Below, piece after piece: positions 1 to 7,974 of a stretch of 64,000 bases of DNA. The position numbers were made by a program, and so were the translations under genes. Source of the stretch: Chitinivibrionales bacterium (GTDB lineage: Bacteria; Fibrobacterota; Chitinivibrionia; Chitinivibrionales; FEN-1185); assembly GCA_035516255.1 (NCBI GenBank), contig DATJAL010000014.1:1-64000 (forward strand), in the 5' to 3' direction. Under the pieces are notes generated by a model, which was given only the letters and a program-made list of their open reading frames with translations, made no database searches and was not told the DNA's origin. How positions within the stretch are numbered: position 1 is the stretch's first letter; every line of letters begins with the position of its first letter.

Positions 1-290
1 TTCAGGATGTACACTTCCGCGCGCAAAGGGCTCGTGAGCCCCCATGGTATGCTCATGATCTTGTTCAAAATGGGAATGTTGGCGGTCTGAAGCGTGTGCC
101 TGCCCGGTCCAAACACATGGATGGCCTTGCCATTGTAGAAAAAAGCGCCGGCCTGGCTTTCGCGCAACACCAATTGCGCGCCGAATTTTATTTCTCCCGA
201 CCCTTGTTCAGGAATACGCTGCATCATTTTATCGCCGGTCGGGTCAAGCCATTCTATGACTTCAAGGAAGATCACATTGTTTGTACCCAT
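1..290 (-). CDS. SPFH domain protein (partial, 3' end outside window)
   Basis: The minus strand is open from an ATG at 290 to the window edge, giving 96 residues with no stop. AGGAGCGC sits just upstream of the ATG as a ribosome binding site. The visible N-terminus (MGTNNVIFLEVIEWLDPTG, then KFGAQLVLRESQAG, FGPGRHTL and LTSPLRAEVYIL) follows the pattern of bacterial SPFH-domain proteins of the YdjP/virion-core-like family, which typically begin with an IEWLD segment and continue with KYGAKLTVRESQ and FGPG motifs. These proteins are thought to act in membrane-associated scaffolds. The assignment is from remembered family motifs; most of the protein lies outside the window. Confidence 0.75.
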   Translation of the reverse strand, partial: MGTNNVIFLEVIEWLDPTGDKMMQRIPEQGSGEIKFGAQLVLRESQAGAFFYNGKAIHVFGPGRHTLQTANIPILNKIMSIPWGLTSPLRAEVYIL

Positions 291-435
291 GCGCGCTCCT
301 TTGAACGATAAGCGGTTTGCCAAGGCCGGAGAAGTAGTTTTTACCGGCTCGCATAAGTAATGATACGTTTATGGGGCGCAGAAGTGCAATACTTTTGAGA
401 AGGACCGGCGGCTGTATGGAGGCAGCCGCCGGAGG

Positions 436-1335
436 CTAATAGGGCTTGTTTATTGAATGCATCAGAAATTTATGGTTGAGCCAGATATAAAACCGGAATA
501 AGAGAATTATTAGAAGCAGAATTACGATAGCCAGTATTATTATTTCAAGCACGCGTTTCTTTGAAATCTTAGCAGGGGCCTTTTTAACCAGTACCGGCTT
601 TTCCGGCGTTACCTGCGCCGGTGTTGCAGGAACTGCATTGACCTTTTGCACGGAAATATCCAGAGGTTCTGCAGCGCGCGCAACCGTAACCGGCTTTTCC
701 GTGAGAAAGGTGACTTTTTCTATCCCCGGGATTGTTATCGGCTCTTCAAGGAAGCTTGAATCGTTTCTCCAATTGTGGGAGTACAGGATTTTTTCTTCTT
801 GTCGGATAAGAAAAGGCGCGGTTGTTTCCCCCGAGATTAAATCAAGGCAGCCTGCCAAGTCGATTTTTTCCGCCACGACACCGGCAACGCGTTTTTTCCC
901 GCCGAAGAGGGGTCTGGCCCAGACCAGGTAATTTTTTCCATTTTCTTCCGAGGTACCGCTGAACGCCTTTTTATTTTTTACCGTAAAAACATACCAATCT
1001 TCTCTGCCGATTTTCCGGTGCGATTTCTTTTTAGGCCTTTCCCCCCTTACCGCCTCGCTGATGACCGCCCCCTTTGCATTGACTTTGACAAGAGAGGAGA
1101 CGGGTGGATTTTTCTTGAGCGCTGCAGCGAAGAGCGCGTTTACCGGGCCGGGACGTGACTTCGCAATAGACTTACTTGCCGCGAGCTTGTCGAAGTCTTT
1201 TTTTAATGCGATAAAAGAAGCGCTCACCGTGTCTTTTATCGAGGCGGAATACGCTGGAATACTGGCAAGTAAAGCCAAAGAAAAAGCCAACCATCCAAGT
1301 GCACGTGCTTTTTTTGCGGGTTTCATAATTGACAT
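436..1335 (-). CDS. Membrane-anchored protein with possible Cache-like sensor region
   Basis: A 299-residue protein. It has an N-terminal hydrophobic segment (about residues 12-30) that is probably a signal peptide or anchor. A middle region (about 35-215) contains SLVKVNAKGAVISE, DWYVFTVKNKK and YLVWARPLFGGKKRVAGVV; this resembles a PDC/Cache-type extracytoplasmic fold, though weakly. A proline/lysine-rich linker leads to a strong transmembrane helix near residues 263-285 and a short cytoplasmic tail. The start is the ATG at 1335, five bases after a perfect AGGAGG; a second in-frame Met three codons later is less well placed. No signalling output domain is visible, so the role is unknown. 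The gene appears monocistronic. Confidence 0.65.
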   Translation of the reverse strand: MSIMKPAKKARALGWLAFSLALLASIPAYSASIKDTVSASFIALKKDFDKLAASKSIAKSRPGPVNALFAAALKKNPPVSSLVKVNAKGAVISEAVRGERPKKKSHRKIGREDWYVFTVKNKKAFSGTSEENGKNYLVWARPLFGGKKRVAGVVAEKIDLAGCLDLISGETTAPFLIRQEEKILYSHNWRNDSSFLEEPITIPGIEKVTFLTEKPVTVARAAEPLDISVQKVNAVPATPAQVTPEKPVLVKKAPAKISKKRVLEIIILAIVILLLIILLFRFYIWLNHKFLMHSINKPY

Positions 1336-1414
1336 GATGTCCTCCTTCTAGAGAAAGGATATCATAGTAGATAAATAGTAAATGGGATGAAATGAAGAAC
1401 ACAACAATTTCATG

Positions 1415-1447
1415 AAAAAGCCCCTGGACGGAAGATTCCGGGGGCTT
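1415..1447 (-). terminator. Rho-independent terminator of the lamin-tail lipoprotein gene
   Basis: Read on the minus strand, AAGCCCCCGG pairs with CCAGGGGCTT across a short loop and is followed by TTTTTC. It lies about 50 bases beyond the stop of the lipoprotein gene, the expected position. Confidence 0.75.
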
Positions 1448-1497
1448 GAGACAGAAGAGGCGAAGCGGCGAAATCCACGCCGGAGCTCCAGAGATGT

Positions 1498-2769
1498 TTA
1501 GAGGCCTGTTCTTTTCGGGGTGCCATATTGTTCCGTTGATACGGCGGTGAAGATCTGCTTAATTTGTGTTTGTGCCGCGGCCCAGTTGTGCCCAAAGTTG
1601 TTGTAAGTAGGATCAGAAACCAGCGAATCAAGCACAATGGACTTTTTTGCCGACCCAAGGTTCGGCCATTCTTGATCGTTGCTCCCGCCCGCGAAAGCCA
1701 CCCAGTCTAAAACCGTGTCGCCGGCTGCTTTGGTGCGAAGGCTGATCCAATTGCCCGTTGATGAAAGGTCAAGCGCGGATGCCACCGAAGAATAGGCATC
1801 TACCCATGGCATATTTTGCCTTCCGATGACATATAATCCTTTCGGCGGTATTGCCACAATGCCAAAGCTGCGGCAGGTACCATCGATTTCAACGATCAAT
1901 GAGTCGTTGAACGACAGGTCTAGAGGATTGTAGATTTCAATATATTCAGAATCGTTTGCGGCATACATGATTTCGGAAATGATGAGCCTGCCGGTTTCAA
2001 ACGCGATTGTACTGCCGCTTCCCACGTTGCCCGACACTACGGTGACTGCAGGGATCTGTGCCGTGACGTTGATCGAGGCGCCGGTTGTCACACGGTAGAA
2101 ACTGCTCGATATGCTCGTGTCGCGGGTAACGGAAAAAACAAGCCAGAGCGACGACCGGTATACCATGGTTCCCGCAGTGTCGGTGCCTTCCATAATGAGC
2201 GAATCGCTGGTTTTGTCAGGTATATTATCGATGCTGATGAATAACTTTGTTGACCTGTCCGCGCAGGATGAAAGGCCGCCAAACGAGGCGCAAATGCTTT
2301 TGACGCTTGTCGGTATATTCGAAAGGTCGATATAAATGGATCCCTTTATCGGAACCAGCCTGAAATCGAGAACCTTTTTTTCAGATGAAGAAATACTGAT
2401 GGTCTGGCTTGCAGCCACATGAATGATTTCGTTGCTCTTTGTTTTAGTAAAAACCTCAACGCACCTGTTTTTTCCTGCGGGCAGGTTTTCCACGGAGGCG
2501 GTAATATAAGGATCGAGTGAACTGAATTTAAATGCCATCGTAATTGTATCCATATCGGCTGCGCTCACTCGCACTACCAAACTGTCCCAGGTGGTTGCTA
2601 GGGTTGCCTGCGTTTTTGCCAGAACGTTTTGCTCGGCGGGCTTCTGAAGTGATGCCCATACCTCCACGCTTCCAGTCTTTACCGGGCTCATGCCCGTGGG
2701 ATTGTTTGCACACGACGCCGCTATCAGCGCCGCGCCCGCAACTGCCGCTGTCATCCATCGCTTTTTCAT
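1498..2769 (-). CDS. Lipoprotein with C-terminal lamin-tail (LTD) domain
   Basis: A 423-residue protein starting at the ATG at 2769, chosen because AGGAGAGG precedes it and because it opens a classic lipoprotein signal (MKKRWMTAAVAGAALIAASC, lipobox Cys20). An open frame upstream of this ATG lacks a binding site and would bury the signal. The middle part is rich in Ser/Thr and beta strands. From about residue 265, LIISEIMYAANDSEYIEIYN, then IVAIPPKGLYVI and SSTGNWISL, match the lamin-tail domain that bacteria use in secreted or surface proteins. It probably sits on the outer membrane. Substrate or partner is unknown. A terminator follows it, and about 300 bases without a gene precede it. Confidence 0.75.
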   Translation of the reverse strand: MKKRWMTAAVAGAALIAASCANNPTGMSPVKTGSVEVWASLQKPAEQNVLAKTQATLATTWDSLVVRVSAADMDTITMAFKFSSLDPYITASVENLPAGKNRCVEVFTKTKSNEIIHVAASQTISISSSEKKVLDFRLVPIKGSIYIDLSNIPTSVKSICASFGGLSSCADRSTKLFISIDNIPDKTSDSLIMEGTDTAGTMVYRSSLWLVFSVTRDTSISSSFYRVTTGASINVTAQIPAVTVVSGNVGSGSTIAFETGRLIISEIMYAANDSEYIEIYNPLDLSFNDSLIVEIDGTCRSFGIVAIPPKGLYVIGRQNMPWVDAYSSVASALDLSSTGNWISLRTKAAGDTVLDWVAFAGGSNDQEWPNLGSAKKSIVLDSLVSDPTYNNFGHNWAAAQTQIKQIFTAVSTEQYGTPKRTGL

Positions 2770-3071
2770 GTTTCCTCTCCTTTTTGGTTTAGGTGGTGAA
2801 GGAGAAGGGAACAATTGCATTAACCATGCCAAAGTATTTTTTAGGGATATTTTAAAAAAACGAGGATGATAAAAAGGAGTAGGTTGCAGTTGCGCAACTT
2901 CACAAAAATACTATTGCAAATATGTTTTCTTTAAAATGACTGGATGTTAACACTAAAGAATCAAAGGGTTTATTAACTCCAACCAGCAATAACAGATCCT
3001 GAATTATTCCGGGTGCGGTTTCCCGGTCAATGACGGAGAAAACCCTCTTGCAGGATGCGCTAAAACAAGAT
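2770..3071. other. Intergenic region with a palindrome
   Basis: About 300 bases without a gene between two lipoprotein genes. The only feature seen is the perfect palindrome AGTTGCGCAACT at 2888-2899, extended imperfectly as TGC-palindrome-TCA. It lies about 120 bases upstream of the lamin-tail lipoprotein start and could be an operator. No convincing promoter pair or terminator was found. Confidence 0.3.
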
Positions 3072-3932
3072 TTATTTTTGGTTCGCCGTTAAAAATTGAT
3101 TCCACCAGACCGGTGCCAGATTGTTGGGGCATGTCACAGGATTTGCATAATAGGTATGAGGTCCGTATTCCGCCTTATCGGTTGAGAAAAACAGGTTTCC
3201 ATACCCATCCTGAACAATCGTTACGGTGGTTTTTGATACATTTCCTTTGATGGACACCGTGTTGTCGTTTATCTTGGTTATAATAACGTTGTAATGACAG
3301 GTGTCCTGGTTGTTAAGAAGTTTTCCGCAGGTATTCCAGTCTTTGATATATTGATCGGCATAACTTTTTATAAAAACCTGCAACTGTCCTCCGGAAATGA
3401 TGACGGACATTCCCACGTCGAGAATGGCCTGGTTCCTGGCTGCAACGATCGAGTCAACGGAATGAACGGTCCCGATTGGTGTGAGCGGGCTGGTATATTC
3501 TGCCTTGGCGCCGACGATGTTCCATGTGCCCGAAATGTCATTTGGAGCATGCGCACCAGTAAATACGTACCAGATCTTTATGCCGGCAAGCGCCCAGCCG
3601 ACGACCTGATCGGGGAACACTTCGAGCGTGATGAAATCAATAATGGCAAGCAGACTGTCATTATTCAAATTATAGACGTATTTGACCGTGTCAGGCGTGC
3701 CTGGGGCTGGCGCACCGGAATCAATTCCCTGGCAGGAGCCGGCAGGCTGGGTTATTGTCGTCATTGTATCAATCGAATCACCATGAGCAACGGTGAAGGA
3801 CGACGTGGAGACCTGATATTTGCCAGGCAGGGGTCCGGTGCCTGGCCCGGCCGGGCCGGTATCACCGCAGAACAGAAAAGCGGACGCAAAGAAAAGGCCC
3901 AATCCAATATTAAAAAGAGAACGTTTTTTCAC
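3072..3932 (-). CDS. Putative lipoprotein of unknown function
   Basis: A 286-residue protein with a lipoprotein-type signal (MKKRSLFNIGLGLFFASAFL followed by FCGD; predicted lipidated Cys22). A Pro/Gly linker follows (GPAGPGTGPLPG), then a beta-rich body with several Cys residues and no domain I recognise. The ATG at 3932 is preceded by AAGGAGGC. It lies 24 bases after the stop of the LamG gene on the same strand, so the two probably form a short operon of cell-envelope proteins. The function cannot be stated. Confidence 0.7.
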   Translation of the reverse strand: MKKRSLFNIGLGLFFASAFLFCGDTGPAGPGTGPLPGKYQVSTSSFTVAHGDSIDTMTTITQPAGSCQGIDSGAPAPGTPDTVKYVYNLNNDSLLAIIDFITLEVFPDQVVGWALAGIKIWYVFTGAHAPNDISGTWNIVGAKAEYTSPLTPIGTVHSVDSIVAARNQAILDVGMSVIISGGQLQVFIKSYADQYIKDWNTCGKLLNNQDTCHYNVIITKINDNTVSIKGNVSKTTVTIVQDGYGNLFFSTDKAEYGPHTYYANPVTCPNNLAPVWWNQFLTANQK

Positions 3933-3956
3933 GGCTGCCTCCTTATGTAAAATTTT

Positions 3957-5024
3957 CTATTTCAAGAGGGTGACCGGAACGGCGACGCCTGAACCATTTG
4001 CCGAAAATGCTTTTAGAATATAAACTCCTTTATGTAAAATACTGCCGCTCTTGTCAAGGAAACATTCCGCCGTCCCGGCGTTCTTCATTCTCCAAAATAA
4101 ATTTGCAACACGGCGCCCGTCCACCGTGAACAGAGCGATGGAAACCGGCGGCCATGAAAAGGATGGAATTGACATGACAACCGGGGTATAATTTCCCCGA
4201 AGGGAATTTTTTACAATAACAGTGTAAAAAGAGGGTTGAGTTCCTTTTGTAGGTAATAGCACCCGTTCAATGCCCTCCTTTGCAAGGAGCGTCATTTCAG
4301 AATCGCTTAATACCCTGTTGTAGAGCCGCAGGTCGTCAATAAGCCCGCAAAAGCATTGTTTTGCGGTAAAAACGTCTGAACCGAACAACGTGGTTTTATT
4401 ATTCGTGGACATTTTCGCGTCAGGAATGGAAGCGGTTTTTGTTCCTGCCCATGTGCCGTCAACATACAATTTCAAGATGGGTTTTTCCCACACAACGCCG
4501 GTTGAATGCCAGCCGTCATTGTGCACCTGGAAGGGCAGTACCATGAGTTCTGTGTCGGTGTTGTTGCTCACGATCGCCACGGCCTCCAGCTGCTGGAACG
4601 AGTTGCCGAGGGAGTCTTTCATTGCGGTTGCCGAAAGCCACATTTCGCGCCGTTTGCCCGTGTTCGATAATTCGTACGTGTCCCAGATGTCGCGGGCACC
4701 GGTGATGGTCTTTCCGCAGACACTTGCATTGAACCACGAGAAAATCACGGCGCTGTCTCGGGGCATATTGAACGACGATTTGTTGGGAATGAGAATGTAA
4801 TCGTCGACGCCGTCGAAGTTGGCAGCCAGGCCGCTGCCGCTTCTGTCTGTAACGAAAGGGGTCGGGTTGGTCAGAAAAAGTTTTCCGTCGTTGAGCGCAT
4901 GGCCGGTTGAATCGTTCGCATTGCCATTGAAGGGATAATACGCCTGAAGACCGGCCGCAGGCACCTGGGCGGAGGCCGATGCTGCCGAAAGAAAAAAAAG
5001 GCAGAAAAAGGATCGAAGGCTCAT
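3957..5024 (-). CDS. Secreted LamG/concanavalin A-like protein
   Basis: A 355-residue protein with a Sec signal peptide (MSLRSFFCLFFLSAASASAQ). Residues about 24-235 look like a LamG/laminin-G-3 jelly-roll domain: GLQAYYPFNGNANDSTGH, LAANFDGVDDYILIP, DGWHSTGVVWEKPILKLYVD, and CGLIDDLRLYNRVLSDSEM. These are typical of carbohydrate-binding LamG modules. The last ~80 residues (VSIALFTVDGRRV ... GVYILKAFSANG) resemble the C-terminal Ig-like sorting or anchoring domains found in FCB-group secreted proteins. It probably binds glycans outside the cell. It seems to be cotranscribed with the lipoprotein gene downstream. Confidence 0.75.
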   Translation of the reverse strand: MSLRSFFCLFFLSAASASAQVPAAGLQAYYPFNGNANDSTGHALNDGKLFLTNPTPFVTDRSGSGLAANFDGVDDYILIPNKSSFNMPRDSAVIFSWFNASVCGKTITGARDIWDTYELSNTGKRREMWLSATAMKDSLGNSFQQLEAVAIVSNNTDTELMVLPFQVHNDGWHSTGVVWEKPILKLYVDGTWAGTKTASIPDAKMSTNNKTTLFGSDVFTAKQCFCGLIDDLRLYNRVLSDSEMTLLAKEGIERVLLPTKGTQPSFYTVIVKNSLRGNYTPVVMSIPSFSWPPVSIALFTVDGRRVANLFWRMKNAGTAECFLDKSGSILHKGVYILKAFSANGSGVAVPVTLLK

Positions 5025-5064
5025 TTTTATAGAAATAAATATATAACGAATATTTTCGAAATGC

Positions 5065-5094
5065 CAAAAAAACAGGGGCGCCGGAAAGCGCCCC
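5065..5094 (-). terminator. Rho-independent terminator after hcp
   Basis: Minus strand: GGGGCGC pairs with GCGCCCC across a six-base loop, then TG and a run of seven T. It lies 35 bases after the hcp stop. The strong terminator closes the T6SS gene block and separates it from the LamG gene. Confidence 0.85.
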
Positions 5095-5129
5095 TCCTGC
5101 TGATTTCGTCTCGGTCAAGGGTCACCCTG

Positions 5130-5630
5130 TTAAGACTTGCCGCCTTCCCTTCCTTCCGCCCAGGAATCGGAAGCCTGTAGGTTTCCGTCGAGGAACGTCC
5201 AGGTAATTTTCCGGTAGCGCATGGAGATCTCCTCCATGTGGGTGAAGCGCTCCTTTGTGGCATCCTTTACATTGGGCATAATCGGTTTAACCGAACAGAC
5301 CTTGACGCCCTCGAGCTTGTGGTTGAAATATTCCTTCTCGCTTCCCGTGTCGTCGATGTTGTACCACTTGATCTCGACGTTTTTGAAGGTCTCGCCTTCG
5401 CACACCGCCTTATACAGGTAGGGCGACGAGGCGTCGAAGGCCTTGACAAACGTGAGTGACTCGTGTTTGCGGGTGCCGGTAAGGCGCCCGGTGTCGGGGT
5501 CCGTGGGGATGCGCACCTCGTGGTGGAATTCGAGCACCTCGATGCTTCCCTCGCGGCCGGCTACGTCCACCGAACCCTTGATGTCGGCCCCGGTTTCGTC
5601 TTTGATCCAAAGATATGCAGGAATCGGCAT
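5130..5630 (-). CDS. hcp: T6SS tube protein Hcp (TssD)
   Basis: 166 residues, the usual length for Hcp, which stacks as hexameric rings to form the inner tube of the type VI secretion system and is itself secreted. Family hallmarks are the start MPIPAYLWIKDETGADIKG, EVLEFHHEVRIPTD, KHESLTFVKAFDASSPYLY, VEIKWYNIDDTGSEKEYFNH and a final ISMRYRKITWTFLDGN strand. The ATG at 5630 has AAAGGAG six bases upstream. It sits 210 bases downstream of tssC and has its own control region with a perfect CRP-like site (5715-5730), so it is probably transcribed separately from tssABC. A strong terminator follows. Confidence 0.95.
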   Translation of the reverse strand: MPIPAYLWIKDETGADIKGSVDVAGREGSIEVLEFHHEVRIPTDPDTGRLTGTRKHESLTFVKAFDASSPYLYKAVCEGETFKNVEIKWYNIDDTGSEKEYFNHKLEGVKVCSVKPIMPNVKDATKERFTHMEEISMRYRKITWTFLDGNLQASDSWAEGREGGKS

Positions 5631-5689
5631 GTGATACTCCTTTCAGATTATATAGTTTGAAGGGTAAGATTATCTCGATTCAATAAAAA

Positions 5690-5730
5690 AATATAATGAT
5701 CAGTGATACCGCTCTGTGACGTCCGTCACA
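5690..5730 (-). promoter_or_regulatory. CRP/FNR-like site and -10 element upstream of hcp
   Basis: TGTGACGTCCGTCACA at 5715-5730 is a perfect TGTGA-N6-TCACA site. On the minus strand a TATATT occurs at 5695-5690, 27.5 bases from the site centre, close to the geometry of a class II CRP-activated promoter (about 29.5). The site lies about 85 bases upstream of the hcp start. A TATAAT at 5652-5647 is too near the ribosome binding site to serve. Binding is inferred. Confidence 0.65.
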
Positions 5731-5776
5731 AATTGAAAATTATTTCATTATTTTGTTTTTATGTTTATGGGTGTAT

Positions 5777-5811
5777 GGGTTAATGAGTACTAACTTAAGA
5801 CTCATCAACCC
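5777..5811. repeat. Inverted repeat between tssC and hcp
   Basis: GGGTTAATGAGT at 5777-5788 pairs with ACTCATCAACCC at 5800-5811 (one mismatch). A further ATTAACCCAT follows and can pair alternatively. There is no clear T-run, so it is not a textbook terminator, but it could attenuate read-through from tssC or protect the 3' end of the tssABC transcript. Confidence 0.45.
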
Positions 5812-5840
5812 ATTAACCCATCAACAAGAGGTACCCCGCC

Positions 5841-7361
5841 TTATTTCCCCTTCGGCATCTGCGACACCAGCGACAGGTTGATGTCGATGCCTTCGATCTG
5901 GAAATGCGGTTGCACCGAGAGGGTCACCCTGAAAAATCCCGGATTGTCCTCTATTTCGTTCACCGTGACTTCGGCTGCCTTAAGCGGGTGTGTCGAAATT
6001 AACTCCGGGCCCGGATCGTTCATCTCCGTTACAAGACCCTTGATCCAGGTATTAAGCTCGTTCTGCAGCACGACTTTGTTCTTGGTGGAGCCGATATTTT
6101 CCCGCTGGATCACTTTAAGATAATGCGCGATCCGCGAAACAAGGAAAATGTAGGGAAGCCGCGAATTGATGCGCATGTTCGCGGTGACCGCCTTGTCGTC
6201 GTATTCCGCGGGCTTTTGCGCGGAGTTTGCCGAGAAGAAGCATGCGTAGTTGCGGTTCTTGTAGAACGACAGGGGAATGAACCCTTCCTGCGCGAATTCG
6301 AACTCGCGGGTTTCGGGGATCAAAATTTCGGTGGGGATTTTCATCTGGTTGCCCTTGCCGACATCGTAGATGTGCACGGGCAGGTCTTCCACCTTGCCGC
6401 CGGCCTCGGGGCCGCGGATCTGCACGCACCAGCCGTTGTCCACAAAGGAACGGACCATGTTCGCCGCGAACGCAAACGACGCGTTGCCCCACAAGTACTT
6501 GTCGTGGTCGGTTCCCTTGACGTTTTCAGTGTAATTGAATTCCTTGACGGGCAGCGTATCGGGCCCGTAGGGGAGGCGCAGCATGGCGCGCGGCAGCATC
6601 AGGCCCACGTAGCGGGCGTCCTCGGTCTGGCGGAAGCCGTTCCACTTGAGGAACTCGGAACGTTCCATGTAGTTATGCAGGTCCTCGATTTTGGTGAGGT
6701 CCTGGATGGTTTCCTTGCCGAAGAATTTCGGGCTCACCGATCCGAGAAAGGGGCAGTGGCACGCGGCAGAAACCTTTGACACGTTCTGCAGCAGTGTGAT
6801 GTCCGACGGGCCGCTGTCGAATTCGTAATTCGAGACTATAGTGCCGTAGGGCTCGCCGCCGGGCGTGTCGTATTCGCTGACATACACGTGCTTGTACAGG
6901 CCCGATTGAATGGTTTCGGGAGCGTCTTCGAAATCCTCCGCGAGCTCCTCTTTCGACACGTCGAGGATGTCGAGCTTTACGTTTTTCTTGAAATTCGTCC
7001 GCTCCACGAGGAACTTGAGGCTCCTCCAGGCCGCCTCCATCTTCTGGAAGTTCTGGTGGTGGAGGATTTCGTCGAGCTGGAGCGACAGCTTGCGGTCGAT
7101 CTCGCTGATATGGTGGTCGAGCATGGCCTTGTCTATCTTGTCCACGCTCTGGGTCGAGGCGACCACGCTGTCGACGAACACGGCGAGCGCCGCGCTGATG
7201 CGCTCGTTGGCCTTGCTGTCGGCGAGCACCTCGGTGCTCTTGAACTCCGATATGTCTATTTGCTTTGCGGGAACGGAAAGGTTCATGGTCTGGTAAATGT
7301 ATTCCAGGCCGTGGGCTTCCTGCGCCTCTTTCCCGCCGGCTTTTTTTTCTTGCTCTGGCAT
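5841..7361 (-). CDS. tssC: T6SS contractile sheath large subunit TssC
   Basis: 506 residues, typical of TssC (VipB/ImpD/EvpB), which with TssB forms the contractile sheath around the Hcp tube. The family pattern is seen throughout: MEAAWRSLKFLVERTNFKKN, GTIVSNYEFDSGPSDITLL, FLGSVSPKFFG, SRLPYIFLVSRIAHYLKVIQ, LNTWIKGLVTEMNDP and the C-terminal PGFFRVTLSVQPHFQIEGID with LSLVSQMPKG. The N-terminal ~45 residues carry an acidic/Lys-rich extension. The ATG at 7361 has AGGAGA seven bases upstream. The gene follows tssB by 54 bases. Confidence 0.96.
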   Translation of the reverse strand: MPEQEKKAGGKEAQEAHGLEYIYQTMNLSVPAKQIDISEFKSTEVLADSKANERISAALAVFVDSVVASTQSVDKIDKAMLDHHISEIDRKLSLQLDEILHHQNFQKMEAAWRSLKFLVERTNFKKNVKLDILDVSKEELAEDFEDAPETIQSGLYKHVYVSEYDTPGGEPYGTIVSNYEFDSGPSDITLLQNVSKVSAACHCPFLGSVSPKFFGKETIQDLTKIEDLHNYMERSEFLKWNGFRQTEDARYVGLMLPRAMLRLPYGPDTLPVKEFNYTENVKGTDHDKYLWGNASFAFAANMVRSFVDNGWCVQIRGPEAGGKVEDLPVHIYDVGKGNQMKIPTEILIPETREFEFAQEGFIPLSFYKNRNYACFFSANSAQKPAEYDDKAVTANMRINSRLPYIFLVSRIAHYLKVIQRENIGSTKNKVVLQNELNTWIKGLVTEMNDPGPELISTHPLKAAEVTVNEIEDNPGFFRVTLSVQPHFQIEGIDINLSLVSQMPKGK

Positions 7362-7415
7362 AATGGTTTCTCCTGGTTTTTATGGTGAACGCCCGGGAGG
7401 GCGATACGGTTCGGG

Positions 7416-7913
7416 TTATTTCTTCTCCTCAGCCACGACCTTCTTGAGTTCTTCCTGCAACGCCTTCATTTCGTTGGGATTCTTGATGATTTCCTCGAGG
7501 CGTTTGCGGAATTCCCTGTTATCAAGAAGGTTCGACTTGAGGTCCTTGAGCAGGTTCCTGGCAGCCATCAGTTTGGAAAGCGTCGGGATGCTTTTTGCCA
7601 CGTTTTCCGGCTTGAAGGAGTCCATGTTCTTCACCTTCATGTCGACCGCAAGGTCGCCGCTGCCAGTGAGCTTGTTCTCCACGTTGTACTTGAGGTTGAG
7701 GTCCATGCTTTCCATTACCTGGGTGAAGTTTTCCTTGTTGATGCTGATCTTCTCCCGGTCCGACAGGCGGTCGCTGTGTTTTTTGAATGAGAAGTCGCCC
7801 ACCACAAGCGACTTGAGGGGCAATTCGATCTTTTTCTTCGCATTGCCTTTACCCACATCAAGTTTGAGGTTGATCCGGGCAGGGGGTATTTCATTTTGAA
7901 AACTGCCAGCCAT
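7416..7913 (-). CDS. tssB: T6SS contractile sheath small subunit TssB
   Basis: 165 residues, the usual size for TssB (VipA/ImpB), partner of TssC in the sheath. Recognisable segments are SFQNEIPPARINLKLDVGKG, KKIELPLKSLVVGDFS, RLSDREKISINKENF, MKVKNMDSFKPENVAKSIP and a C-terminal helical RNLLKDLKSNLLDNREFRK. The ATG at 7913 is preceded by AGGTAGG. It lies 61 bases after tssA and 54 before tssC, consistent with one tssA-tssB-tssC transcript. Confidence 0.96.
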   Translation of the reverse strand: MAGSFQNEIPPARINLKLDVGKGNAKKKIELPLKSLVVGDFSFKKHSDRLSDREKISINKENFTQVMESMDLNLKYNVENKLTGSGDLAVDMKVKNMDSFKPENVAKSIPTLSKLMAARNLLKDLKSNLLDNREFRKRLEEIIKNPNEMKALQEELKKVVAEEKK

Positions 7914-7974
7914 AGGAACCTACCTTTCTTTAAGTGAAAATGGTTTTTTAAGGACTTTTTCAGGAACTTCCGGT

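Noticed and set aside
5647-5652. Minus-strand TATAAT before hcp
   Set aside because: Transcription would begin within the hcp Shine-Dalgarno; the TATATT at 5695-5690 fits the CRP-like site better.
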